DNA of 64,000 nucleotides from Luteimonas sp. YGD11-2 (GTDB taxonomy: Bacteria > Pseudomonadota > Gammaproteobacteria > Xanthomonadales > Xanthomonadaceae), in NCBI RefSeq assembly GCF_004118975.1, contig NZ_CP035376.1, forward strand, positions 744,001-808,000. Reading direction: 5' to 3'. Of the stretch, positions 21,826 to 29,901 are shown piece after piece (the stretch's first letter is position 1; the number at the start of each line of letters is the position of its first letter). A model generated the notes under the pieces. The model was not told the origin of the DNA, ran no database searches, and saw only the letters and a program-made list of their open reading frames with translations. The position numbers and the translations under genes are program-made.

Positions 21826-22302
21826 TCAGCCCTTGTGTTCGAGGCCGAGCAGGATCTTCCACTGCGCGGCGGTCACGGGCAGCACGGACAACCGGCTCCC
21901 CTTGCGGATAAGTGCGAATTCCTCGCCGAGTGCGTCGGCGTGGGTGCGGATCAGGTCGAGCGGTACCGGGTTGTCCAGATGGCGCACGTACTTCACGTCG
22001 ACCAGGTACCAGCGTGGTTCCTCGAGGGTGGCCTTCTCGTCGAAGTACTTCGACCTGCGCTCGAACTGGGTCGGGTCGGGGTAGCTGGTGCACGCCACCT
22101 CGCCGAGTCCGTAGATGCCCGGCACCTGGGTGTTGGAGTGGTAGAACAGCACGCCGTCACCGACCTGCATCTGGCGCATGAAGTTGCGCGCCTGGTAATT
22201 GCGCACCCCGGTCCACGGTTCGGTGCCGACGCGCTGGAGGTCGTCGATGGAGAAATCCGAGGGTTCGGATTTCATCAGCCAATAGCGTTTGCGCGTGCTC
22301 AT
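21826..22302 (-). CDS. EVE-domain protein
   Basis: The 158-residue protein is a single EVE domain, part of the PUA-like superfamily. It starts with YWLMKSEPSDFSIDDL, shown here by WLMKSEP and FSIDDL, followed by WTGVRNYQARNFMR, VLFYHSN and the C-terminal FALIRKGSRLSVLPV. Family members are thought to bind modified nucleobases in DNA or RNA; the ligand here is unknown. I used the ATG at 22302, which overlaps the fau stop by four bases (ATGA) and suggests coupling. It is followed directly by rpiA. Confidence 0.93.
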   Translation of the reverse strand: MSTRKRYWLMKSEPSDFSIDDLQRVGTEPWTGVRNYQARNFMRQMQVGDGVLFYHSNTQVPGIYGLGEVACTSYPDPTQFERRSKYFDEKATLEEPRWYLVDVKYVRHLDNPVPLDLIRTHADALGEEFALIRKGSRLSVLPVTAAQWKILLGLEHKG

Positions 22303-22928
22303 AGGGCCGCCGTAAGCAGGGTGTCGGATTCGGTACAGATGGCGTCGAGCGGCACATCCCAATCGCGGGCGTCGAGTTCGCCCACCTGCTGGAACGCGTA
22401 CGCGACCCCAGCAAGCCACGGCGGACCCGAACGATGGCGGCGTCCGGCGAAGGTCCGGTCGTACCAGCCAGCGCCCATGCCCAGCCGCTGGCCATGGCGA
22501 TCGAAGGCCACCAGCGGCAGCACCGCCAGGGCGATGTCGTCGGCCTCCAGGCAGGCTTCGGGCCCGAGGTCCGGTTCGGGAATGCCGAAGCGGTTGGTCA
22601 CCAGCGGATCGCCGGCACGCCATGGCGCGAACCGCAGCCGCCCATCCTCGTGCAGCACGGGCAGACAGTAGACAAGCCCCGGCGGCAGCCGCAGCTGCCA
22701 GACATGCAGGGCGACTTCGCCATCCATCGCCCAGTAACCGGCGACGTATCCCTGCGTCGGCATGAAAGGCAGCGCACCGAGCCGTGCGGCGACCGCTTCG
22801 GCTGCGTGGATGCGTTGCGCCGGCGGGACGTCGCGGCGGCGCTGCCGCAGTTCACGGCGCAGGGCGTCGCGGTCGACCGTCACGGCAGGAAAGTGATGAT
22901 ATGCACCGGCGCCATTGTCGCCCAGCAC
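22299..22928 (-). CDS. fau: 5-formyltetrahydrofolate cyclo-ligase
   Basis: This enzyme converts 5-formyl-THF to 5,10-methenyl-THF using ATP. The diagnostic motif is GMGAGWYDR near the C-terminus, a variant of GMGxGYYDR, with VLPLVAFDRHGQRLG before it and LRRELRQRRR at the N-terminus. I kept the ATG at 22928; a GTG at 22883 would start closer to the conserved region and give 194 residues. Its place downstream of the 6S RNA and zapA, on the same strand, matches the ygfA (fau) position in E. coli and many gammaproteobacteria. Confidence 0.92.
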   Translation of the reverse strand: MLGDNGAGAYHHFPAVTVDRDALRRELRQRRRDVPPAQRIHAAEAVAARLGALPFMPTQGYVAGYWAMDGEVALHVWQLRLPPGLVYCLPVLHEDGRLRFAPWRAGDPLVTNRFGIPEPDLGPEACLEADDIALAVLPLVAFDRHGQRLGMGAGWYDRTFAGRRHRSGPPWLAGVAYAFQQVGELDARDWDVPLDAICTESDTLLTAAL

Positions 22929-22959
22929 GCGTGCTTCGTCATGTCGGGCCCGAAACGCA

Positions 22960-23007
22960 GCGGGCGCGGCGGTAGCGGGTACGTCACCCGGCTACCGCCG
23001 CGCCCGC
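22960..23007 (-). other. Long hairpin between 6S RNA and fau
   Basis: Two perfectly complementary 17-base arms (22960-22976 and 22991-23007) flank a 14-base centre that itself extends the stem with a single-base bulge. The hairpin starts about 13 bases beyond the 3' end of the 6S RNA. It lacks a U-tract, so it may be a terminator/attenuator or a processing and protection element. Confidence 0.6.
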
Positions 23008-23019
23008 GGCTGGAATTCA

Positions 23020-23204
23020 ATACGTCCTCCGCCAATGAAGATGCCTGCGAAACGACCTTGAACCCGGGGTTCAAGTGGGAACGCTGGGGATCCATCGGGC
23101 TTTCCGCACGGAGCGGACCTGCACACCCGGATCCGTCACATCCCCAAGGTCGTATTAAGGGACAAGGCGAATGTTTTGCAGGCTGTCGACACAGCAGAGG
23201 ACGT
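23020..23204 (-). ncRNA. ssrS: 6S RNA
   Basis: 6S RNA binds sigma-70 RNA polymerase as a promoter mimic. The transcript of about 185 bases contains the conserved hairpin ACTTGAACCCCGGGTTCAAG, very like the E. coli CTTGAACCAAGGGTTCAAG. Its ends pair (GTCCTC with GAGGAC), and a second closing stem forms between GCCTGC-AAAC near the 5' end and GTTT-GCAGGC near the 3' end. The gene lies between zapA and fau, exactly as in E. coli. The ends are estimated from the pairing and from the -10 box. Confidence 0.93.
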
Positions 23205-23210
23205 GGGGCA

Positions 23211-23216
23211 AGTATA
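23211..23216 (-). promoter_or_regulatory. -10 element of the 6S RNA promoter
   Basis: TATACT on the minus strand lies about seven bases before the estimated 5' end of 6S RNA. No good -35 hexamer is visible at the usual distance. Confidence 0.55.
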
Positions 23217-23318
23217 GCGCCGCGCACGGATTACGCATGCGCACACCGGTGACCCGGCCGGTGAAAGTTCAGTTGCGTGTGCACGAGGTGACCGCGCCGC
23301 CACCGTCACACGGCCGGC

Positions 23319-23606
23319 TTACCCCAGGGCATCGAGCCTGCGCTCGATGGCCGCCATCGCCTGCCGCAGTTCGCGCTCGCGCGCGTCCTGCTCGTTGCGC
23401 AGCTGTTGCAGCTCCGCTGCCAGATTCAGTGCCGTCAGCACCGCGATGCGGTCGATCGCTGCCATCCGGTTGCTGCCGCGCAGCTCGCGCATGCGGGTGT
23501 CGAGCAGGCGCGCCGCGGCGATCAGCGCATCGCGTTCGCCCGGGGCCACACCCACCGTGTACTCGCGGTCGAGCACGCGGATGTTGACCGGTTCGCCAGC
23601 GCTCAC
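23319..23606 (-). CDS. zapA: Cell division protein ZapA
   Basis: ZapA binds FtsZ and stabilises the division ring. The 95-residue protein has the N-terminal fold VNIRVLDREYTVGVAPGERDALI, shown by VNIRVLDREY and VAPGERD, then the helical region with RMRELRGSNRMAAIDRIAVLTALNLAAEL (key pieces: RIAVLTALNLAAE) and a C-terminal coiled coil. It overlaps the upstream coiled-coil gene by four bases (ATGA). The neighbourhood with 6S RNA and fau is conserved. Confidence 0.94.
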   Translation of the reverse strand: MSAGEPVNIRVLDREYTVGVAPGERDALIAAARLLDTRMRELRGSNRMAAIDRIAVLTALNLAAELQQLRNEQDARERELRQAMAAIERRLDALG

Positions 23607-23824
23607 GTGTGCTGCTCGAGCGACTTCAGCCGGGCGATCATCGCCTCGACACGCGTGCGTGCCTGCTCGTTTCGCGCCAGCAGTTGCGAGCGCTCGCCGC
23701 TCAGCTGTTCCTGCTGCTGGCGCAGGCTGCGGTTCTCCTCGGTCAACCGCTGCACGCGGTCGACCAGACCATCGATGCGGCTGGCAACTGCGCGAAGCTG
23801 GGCGGCGACATCGGGATGGTCCAT
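23603..23824 (-). CDS. Small coiled-coil protein (TIGR02449-type)
   Basis: The 73-residue protein is almost entirely a predicted coiled coil, with heptads such as VDRVQRLTEENRSLRQQQEQL (pieces: RLTEEN, RSLRQQQ) and MIARLKSLEQ. Small proteins of this kind are commonly found immediately upstream of zapA in gammaproteobacteria, and are compared with ZapB, but the function is not established here. I placed the start at ATG 23824 because the coiled coil begins there. Its stop overlaps the zapA start as ATGA, so the two are probably translated together. Confidence 0.85.
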   Translation of the reverse strand: MDHPDVAAQLRAVASRIDGLVDRVQRLTEENRSLRQQQEQLSGERSQLLARNEQARTRVEAMIARLKSLEQHT

Positions 23825-23855
23825 GGCGGCACGATAGGCAGCGGCCGGGGGGCGG

Positions 23856-26069
23856 TCAAGGCAGGCCGCTGGCGTGCGCACGCGGAGCCTGGCGCGCGCC
23901 GTCCCAGTTGCGGATGAAGCCGAGCGCGCTGTGTGCATCCAGCGGCGGCGACAGCCAGAACCCCTGTACCTCGTCGCAGCGCTGCTGGGCCAGGAACCCG
24001 AGCTGTGCTTCGGTTTCCACGCCTTCGGCGACCACCCGCAGGCCGAGCGAGTGGCCCATCGAGATCACCGTGCTGGTGATGGCCACGTCCTCGGGATCCG
24101 CGGGCAGGCCATCGATGAACGCCTTGTCGATCTTGATGGTGTTGATTGGCAGCCGCTTGAGATAGGCCAGCGACGAGTAGCCCGTGCCGAAGTCGTCGAT
24201 CGCAAGCGATACACCCAGGGCGCGGAATGCCTGCAGGGTGGCGGCGCTCTGCGCGGCATTGGCCATCAGCACGCTCTCGGTCAGTTCCAGCTCGAGCACC
24301 GATGGCTCCAGCCCGGTGTCCTCGAGCACGCGTTGCACCACGTCCGGGAAGTTGCCCCGCAACAACTGCAGCATCGACACGTTGACCGACAGGGTGAGAT
24401 CCCCCGCGCCGTGCTGCTGCCAGCGGCGCAGGGTCAGGCAGGCCTCGCGCAGTACCCATTCGCCGATCTCGAGGATCAGCCCGCTTTCCTCGGCGAGCGG
24501 GATGAAGTCGTCCGGCGCCACTTCGCCGTGCTCGTCGCTGTACCAGCGCAGCAGCGCCTCGACACCGCTGATGCGCGACCGCGCCAGGCTCAGCCGCGGC
24601 TGGAACACCAGGCGCAGCTCACCGCGGTCGAGCACCTTGCGCAGCCCGGCGGACAGGCGGGCGCGTTGCCGTGTGCTGGCATCCATCGCGTCGTCATAGC
24701 GCATGAAGGTGCGGCGTCCGGCGCTCTTGGCCTGGTACATCGCGGTGTCGGCGCGTTTGAGCAGTTCCGTCGGTACCTGGCCATGGTCCGGGTAGAGGCT
24801 GATGCCGATCGACGGCGAGATCGCGATCTCCTGGCGGGCATCCAGCAGCAGCGGCGCCTCGAAGGCCATGATGATCTCGCGCGCGGTGCGCTCGGCCTCC
24901 TGCGCGCCTTCGATGCCTTCCAGGATCACGGTGAACTCGTCGCCCGACAGCCGCGCGACGGTGTGCTGCTCGCCGACCGTCTGCTGCAGGCGGGTCGCCG
25001 CGGCGCGCAGGATGCGGTCGCCGGCGGCGTGTCCGAGCGAGTCGTTGATGTCCTTGAAGCGGTCGAGGTCGAGAAACAGCACCGCGATCCGCGTGCCCTC
25101 GCGGCGCGCGCGGACGATCGCGCGCGACAGCCGCTCCGACAGCAGCGAACGGTTGGGCAGGTTGGTGAGGGTGTCGAAATTCGCGAGGTAGCGCAGTTCC
25201 TGCTCGGTGCGCTTCTGCTGGGTGATGTCGTTGAGCACGGTCACGTACAGCGTCGAGTCCTCGCTGTCATCGGACTCCACCGCGCTGGCCTCGATCGCGC
25301 AGAGGAATTCATCGCCGTCCGAGCGCCGCTGCCACATCTCGCCGCTCCAGCGGCCCGAGCGCACCAGGCGCTTGCGGATGTGTTCGTAGAAGGCCGGCTC
25401 GTGCTGCTCGCTGTCGAGCACCCGGGCATTGCGGCCCAGCACGTCCTCCGCCGCGTAGCCGGTCATCCGGGCGAAGGCCGGATTGACCGTGACGAAGTTG
25501 AAGTCGGCGTCGACCACCGACACCGCCTCGCTCATGCTGCGCAGGACTTCGGTGGCGATGCGACGGTCGCGCTCCTGGCTGCGCGCACGGGTGATGTCGA
25601 CGAGGGTGCCGGCAACGCGCCGGGGCCGCCGCGCCGCATCGGATTCGACCGTGCGGCCGCGCACCCGGACCCAGCGCAACCGGCCGTCAGCGGCGTGCAC
25701 GCGCATGTCGTACTCGAAGCTGCGCACCTGGCCCGAGAGATAGGCCGCCATCCGCTCGCGCGCGGTGTCCAGGTAGCCGGGCAGCAGCACCTGCTCGAGG
25801 TCGATGTCGCGCTCGTGCAGGCGCAGGCTGCCGTCGCCGCGTTCGGTTTCCAGCAGGGTCACCCGCTGGGTCGCGAGGTCGTAGTCCCAGTAACGCTCGC
25901 CGGTGGCCCACAGCGCCTGCTTCAGGCGCTCCTTGCGCCGCCGCAGCACGCCGATCTCCTCGCGGTGCCGCACATGCTGCCGCCATGCCAGCACGGCCGC
26001 GATGACCGCAAGCGTGGCGCAGACAAGGGCGATGGCGACGAGGAGGCGCGGATCGGGTGGATCGGCCAC
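23856..26069 (-). CDS. PAS-PAS-GGDEF-EAL cyclic-di-GMP signalling protein
   Basis: The protein of about 737 residues has one N-terminal membrane helix (about 8-29), two PAS domains (about 60-165 and 170-285), a GGDEF domain and an EAL domain. The cyclase motif is SGDEF (375-379) with no RxxD inhibitory site before it. The EAL part has EALLRW (about 504), the ELTES Glu, DDFGTGYSSL, KIDK and EGVE, so the phosphodiesterase site looks intact. I prefer the GTG at 26069, preceded by GGAG; ATG 26135 would add 22 residues. It lies between the zapA pair and the ygfB-pepP pair. Confidence 0.9.
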   Translation of the reverse strand: MADPPDPRLLVAIALVCATLAVIAAVLAWRQHVRHREEIGVLRRRKERLKQALWATGERYWDYDLATQRVTLLETERGDGSLRLHERDIDLEQVLLPGYLDTARERMAAYLSGQVRSFEYDMRVHAADGRLRWVRVRGRTVESDAARRPRRVAGTLVDITRARSQERDRRIATEVLRSMSEAVSVVDADFNFVTVNPAFARMTGYAAEDVLGRNARVLDSEQHEPAFYEHIRKRLVRSGRWSGEMWQRRSDGDEFLCAIEASAVESDDSEDSTLYVTVLNDITQQKRTEQELRYLANFDTLTNLPNRSLLSERLSRAIVRARREGTRIAVLFLDLDRFKDINDSLGHAAGDRILRAAATRLQQTVGEQHTVARLSGDEFTVILEGIEGAQEAERTAREIIMAFEAPLLLDARQEIAISPSIGISLYPDHGQVPTELLKRADTAMYQAKSAGRRTFMRYDDAMDASTRQRARLSAGLRKVLDRGELRLVFQPRLSLARSRISGVEALLRWYSDEHGEVAPDDFIPLAEESGLILEIGEWVLREACLTLRRWQQHGAGDLTLSVNVSMLQLLRGNFPDVVQRVLEDTGLEPSVLELELTESVLMANAAQSAATLQAFRALGVSLAIDDFGTGYSSLAYLKRLPINTIKIDKAFIDGLPADPEDVAITSTVISMGHSLGLRVVAEGVETEAQLGFLAQQRCDEVQGFWLSPPLDAHSALGFIRNWDGARQAPRAHASGLP

Positions 26070-26244
26070 GTGCGGGCAACTCCAGGCCGCAGGCGGCGGC
26101 AAACGAGTGTAGGCACTGCCCACCACGGGCAGCAAGATGCGCGGCGACCGCGCAGGGTTCGACAGCCACGGGGCGGCACCGGCGGGTGCCAGTGGCGCAG
26201 GCAGGCTCTAGACTGGTGCGCCCCTCCGCAACAGGACCGCCGCC

Positions 26245-26784
26245 GTGTCCGAGCACGAACTTCCCGCCGCCGCCGACATCGGCCGTTCGATCCACCGGCT
26301 GGGGCTGACTGCCAGCGTGCCGGAGCTGCATGGCATGGTCGCCGGATGGATGGCCGGCGGTGGCGATGGCAAGGCCGGCTGGCTGGGGCGGGCGCTGGCG
26401 GACCCCGAACTGGGCGACGACGAGGCGCTCGACGGCCTGCGTGCGGCGACTGCGGCGCAGCTGGAAGACCGCGACTTCGGTTTCGAACTGCTGCTGCCGG
26501 AACCGACGGCCTCGCTGTATGAGCGCAGTGGCGCGCTGTTCGAGTGGTGCCGCGGGTTCCTCGGTGCGTTCGGACTTGCTGCCGGCGAGGCGGGTGCACT
26601 GTCCGAGGAGGGTCGCGAGGCGCTGACGGACCTGGCGCGCCTGGCCGCGGCCGCGCCCCAGGAGGCCGGAGACGACGAGGAGGAAAGCGCGCTGGCCGAG
26701 CTCGAGGAGTTCGTCCGCGTCGCGGTGCTGCTGCTGCACGGTGATTGCGCGCTGGGGCCGCGCCACCGCCAGCGGCTGAACTGA
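26245..26784 (+). CDS. ygfB: UPF0149 (YgfB/YecA) family protein
   Basis: The 179-residue protein is an all-helical acidic YgfB-type protein. Family pieces are LPAAADIGRSIHRLGLTASVPELHGMVAGW (shown by SVPELHG), the WCRGFLGAFGL motif and the C-terminal LAELEEFVRVAVLLLH. E. coli YgfB lies upstream of pepP, and the same order is kept here with four bases between the two genes. The start is the GTG at 26245 with AGGA upstream. The biochemical role in this organism is unknown. Confidence 0.88.
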   Translation: MSEHELPAAADIGRSIHRLGLTASVPELHGMVAGWMAGGGDGKAGWLGRALADPELGDDEALDGLRAATAAQLEDRDFGFELLLPEPTASLYERSGALFEWCRGFLGAFGLAAGEAGALSEEGREALTDLARLAAAAPQEAGDDEEESALAELEEFVRVAVLLLHGDCALGPRHRQRLN

Positions 26785-26788
26785 CGCG

Positions 26789-28114
26789 ATGTCGGCTGCA
26801 CGCAACGCGTCGGATCCGTATGCCCGCCGTCGCCGCCAGCTCATGCGCATGGCGGGCGACCACGCGATCCTGGTGCTGCCGTCCGCGCCGGTGCGCGTGC
26901 GCAGCCGCGACACGCACTTCCCGTACCGGCAGGATTCCGACCTCTGGTACCTCACCGGCTTCGAGGAGCCCGATGCGGTGCTGGTGCTGGTACCCGGCCG
27001 GGCGCATGGCGAGGCGCTGCTGTTCTGCCGCGAGCGCGACCCCGGGCGCGAGGCCTGGGACGGCCCGCGGGTGGGGCCCGAAGGCGCGGTGGATGCACTC
27101 GGCATGGACGATGCGTATCCGATCGACGACCTCGACGAGATCCTGCCCGGCCTGCTGGAAGGCCGCACCCGCGTCTACTACCACTTCGGCCGCGATACCG
27201 ACTTCGACCTGAAGCTGATCGGCTGGCTCAACCGGGTGCGCGCACAGGTGCGGCTGGGTGCGCAGCCGCCGCATGAGTTCCTCGAGCTCGGTCACCTGCT
27301 CGACGAGATGCGGCTGTTCAAGTCGCGCGACGAACTGCGGCTCATGAAGCGGGCGGCGCGGATCAGCGTCGAGGCGCATGCCGCGGCGATGCGCGCGGTG
27401 CGCCCGGGCATGCACGAGTACGACCTGCAGGCCGAGCTCGAATACGTGTTCCGCCGCAACGAGGCGCAGCCGGCGTATGAAAGCATCATCGGCACCGGCG
27501 CCAACGCCTGCGTGCTGCATTACCGCGCCAACCGCGCGCGCATCGGCGCCGACGACCTGGTGCTGATCGACGCCGGAGCCGAATACCGCGGCTACGCCGC
27601 AGACATCACCCGGACGTTCCCCGCCAGCGGCCGCTTCAGCCCGGCACAGCGGGCACTCCACGACGTGGTGCTGGCCGCGCATGCGCAGGCCTGCGCCCAG
27701 GCGAGGCCGGGCGTGCCGTACGCGTCGATCCACGACGCCGCGGTGGAGGTGCTGGTGGACGGCATGTTGCAGCTGGGGCTGCTCAAGGGCCGCGCCCGGA
27801 AGCTCATCGCCGATGGCGCCTACAAGCGCTTCTATCCGCACAAGACCGGCCATTGGCTGGGCCTGGACGTGCACGATGTCGGCGATTACCGCATCGAGGG
27901 CGAATCGCGGCTGCTCGAGCCCGGGATGGTGCTGACCGTCGAGCCGGGGCTCTACATCCCGCCCGACGCGGCCGGCGTGGCTGCCAAGTGGCGCGGGCTT
28001 GGCGTGCGCATCGAGGATGACCTCGCGATCACCCGCGATGGCCACGAGGTCCTCACCGCCGGGCTTGCGCGCAGCGCCGGGGAGATCGAGGCCTTCATGG
28101 CCGGGCCGGGCTGA
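26789..28114 (+). CDS. pepP: Xaa-Pro aminopeptidase
   Basis: PepP removes an N-terminal residue that precedes proline, using two Mn2+ ions. The 441-residue protein has the pita-bread fold, with all five metal ligands visible: D261 (LIDAGAEYRG), D272 (ADITR), H355 (KTGHWLGLD), E385 (VEPGLYI) and E409 (VRIEDD). The N-terminal creatinase domain has the YLTGFEEPDAVLVL region. It is coupled to ygfB. The genes ubiH and ubiI, which follow pepP in E. coli, are absent here. Confidence 0.96.
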   Translation: MSAARNASDPYARRRRQLMRMAGDHAILVLPSAPVRVRSRDTHFPYRQDSDLWYLTGFEEPDAVLVLVPGRAHGEALLFCRERDPGREAWDGPRVGPEGAVDALGMDDAYPIDDLDEILPGLLEGRTRVYYHFGRDTDFDLKLIGWLNRVRAQVRLGAQPPHEFLELGHLLDEMRLFKSRDELRLMKRAARISVEAHAAAMRAVRPGMHEYDLQAELEYVFRRNEAQPAYESIIGTGANACVLHYRANRARIGADDLVLIDAGAEYRGYAADITRTFPASGRFSPAQRALHDVVLAAHAQACAQARPGVPYASIHDAAVEVLVDGMLQLGLLKGRARKLIADGAYKRFYPHKTGHWLGLDVHDVGDYRIEGESRLLEPGMVLTVEPGLYIPPDAAGVAAKWRGLGVRIEDDLAITRDGHEVLTAGLARSAGEIEAFMAGPG

Positions 28115-28123
28115 GCGCCCGGC
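28105..28123. terminator. Hairpin overlapping the pepP stop
   Basis: A 7-bp GC stem with a 5-nt loop spans the pepP stop codon and faces the end of pepQ. It could end transcription from both sides, but no U-tract follows. Confidence 0.4.
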
Positions 28124-28145
28124 CGCGTCGCATCCGGCGGAACCG

Positions 28146-29477
28146 TCAGCCGTCGGTGCGGGCGAACTCGTCGCGGGTCAGGTTGACCGGCGCACCGTCG
28201 GCGGTGATCACCAGGTCGTCCTCGATGCGGATGCCCCCGTACGGGCGCAGCGCGTCGACGCGGTCCCAGTCGACCTCGCCGGCGTGCGGCCCTTCGCGCA
28301 GCTCGCGCATCAGCAGGTCGGCGAAGTAGATGCCGGGCTCGTTGGTGACCACCATCCCCGGCTCGAGGGTACGGGTCAGGCGCAGGTAGGGATGGCCCTC
28401 GGGCTTCGGCAGGGTGCCGCCCGCATCCGATGCGGCAAAGCCCGCGACGTCGTGGACCTGCAGGCCGATGCCGTGGCCAAGGCCATGCGGGAAGAACCTG
28501 CTGCTCACGCCCGATTCGAGCGCCGCTTCCGGCGACATCCGGATCACCCCGGCGTCGCGCAGCACGCCGGCCAGTGCCAGGTGGGCGTCGAGGTGCAGCT
28601 CACGGTAGTCGGTGCCGGCGGTGAACCGCTCGCACAGCCCGCGTTCCACCGCGTCGACCGCGTCAATCAGCGACTGGAATTCGCCGTCGCGGTCGCTGGC
28701 CCAGGTGCGGGTGATGTCGCAGGCGTAGCCGGCGTGGCTGGCGCCGGCGTCGATCAGGAAACTGCGCACGGGCTTGGGCGGCAGGCGATCGCGCTCGGTG
28801 TAATGCAGCACGGCCGCATGCTCGTTGAGGGCGACGATGTTGTTGTACGGCAGTTCCGTGCTGTCCTGGCCCCCGGCCTGGCAGTAGGCGAGATGGATGC
28901 CGAACTCGGAGGCGCCGGCACGGAACGCGCGTTCGGCGGCACGGTGCGCGCGTACGCCGCGAACAGTGGCCGCGCGCATCATCTCGATCTCGTAGGGCGT
29001 TTTGTAGGCGCGGTGGTAGTCCAGATAGTCCAGCACCGGCTGCGGGTTGCCGGGCACGAAGTCGCCCAGCGCGCTCTGCGGCTCACCAAGGATCGCGCAC
29101 CGCGCGGCGTTGTCCGGCAGGTGCTGCAGGGCTTCTTCCACGGTGCGGATGACCACCACGTCGAAGTGTTCCACCCAGAAGCCCGATGGCGCTTCCGGCA
29201 CGACGTGCCAGTAGTCGAACGGCTGCAGGTAGACGAGCTTCGGGCGTTCGCCGGGCGTCACCACCAGCCAGCTGCCGGGATGGCGCACCAGCGGTACCCA
29301 GGCCTTGAACTGCGGATTCACGGCGTAGGGATAGTCGCGGTCGTCGAAGACCTGGTAATGCAGGGTGCCGGCCGGAATGACGAGGCGGTCGAAACCACCG
29401 CGCTCGAGGGCGACCGCGGCGCGGCGCTGCAGGGTGGCGAGGTGGTCGGCGTAAAGCGGCGCGAGGTCGACGGTCAT
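28146..29477 (-). CDS. pepQ: Xaa-Pro dipeptidase, M24B peptidase
   Basis: PepQ cleaves Xaa-Pro dipeptides. The 443-residue protein has a PepQ-type N-terminus (LYADHLATLQRR, and the DYPYAVNPQFKAWVPL region with FKAWVPL) and a complete M24 metal site: LIDAGASHAGYACDITR, FFPHGLGHGIGLQVHD, VTNEPGIYF and RIEDD. I used the ATG at 29477, where PepQ homology begins. It converges on pepP, so two related metallopeptidases of different subtype lie end to end, 31 bases apart. Confidence 0.94.
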   Translation of the reverse strand: MTVDLAPLYADHLATLQRRAAVALERGGFDRLVIPAGTLHYQVFDDRDYPYAVNPQFKAWVPLVRHPGSWLVVTPGERPKLVYLQPFDYWHVVPEAPSGFWVEHFDVVVIRTVEEALQHLPDNAARCAILGEPQSALGDFVPGNPQPVLDYLDYHRAYKTPYEIEMMRAATVRGVRAHRAAERAFRAGASEFGIHLAYCQAGGQDSTELPYNNIVALNEHAAVLHYTERDRLPPKPVRSFLIDAGASHAGYACDITRTWASDRDGEFQSLIDAVDAVERGLCERFTAGTDYRELHLDAHLALAGVLRDAGVIRMSPEAALESGVSSRFFPHGLGHGIGLQVHDVAGFAASDAGGTLPKPEGHPYLRLTRTLEPGMVVTNEPGIYFADLLMRELREGPHAGEVDWDRVDALRPYGGIRIEDDLVITADGAPVNLTRDEFARTDG

Positions 29478-29544
29478 CGCGGGCGGCTCCCGGTTCTGGA
29501 AAACCGCCATTGTCCCGCATCCGCCGGCGGGTTGCCGGCGGGGC

Positions 29545-29901
29545 TCAGACGAACTGGCCGCCCGGCGACTCCACCCATGCGCGCAGCTGCCGCGCCTGTG
29601 CATCGCTCAGGGCGACGAAGCGCAGCCCCGCCCACACCTGGCCCGGAGCGCTGGCGCGATCACTCCACAGCAGCTGCGCGCCGAGCTCGAGGTCCTCGCC
29701 GAGTGCGCCGGCGCTGCGGCCGGGCAGGGTGAAGCGCAACTGGTAGAGCGCGTCGTTTTCGAGCGAACTGCTGGCGATCAGCAGCAGGCCGCTTTCCGAC
29801 AGGTTGCCGATGCGGCCGACCATCTCCCCGGTCATCGCATCGCTGACCTGGATCATGTCCGCGGCCTTGCGCCGGCGCGCGCGACGGAACTCCTGGATCA
29901 T
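29545..29901 (-). CDS. PilZ-domain protein
   Basis: PilZ domains bind cyclic-di-GMP. The 118-residue protein has an N-terminal arginine cluster (RRARRRK) and the motif NLSESG (33-38), matching the R...R and (D/N)xSxxG pattern of functional PilZ domains. The rest is a beta-rich fold that ends with WAGLRFVALSD. The start ATG at 29901 overlaps the stop of the upstream DUF1631 gene (ATGA), so the two are very likely translated together and may act as one effector unit. Confidence 0.85.
   Translation of the reverse strand: MIQEFRRARRRKAADMIQVSDAMTGEMVGRIGNLSESGLLLIASSSLENDALYQLRFTLPGRSAGALGEDLELGAQLLWSDRASAPGQVWAGLRFVALSDAQARQLRAWVESPGGQFV

Noticed and set aside
23874..26522. Open frame of 882 codons opposite the GGDEF-EAL gene
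   Set aside because: No family motif; its sequence mirrors the complement of PAS-GGDEF-EAL.
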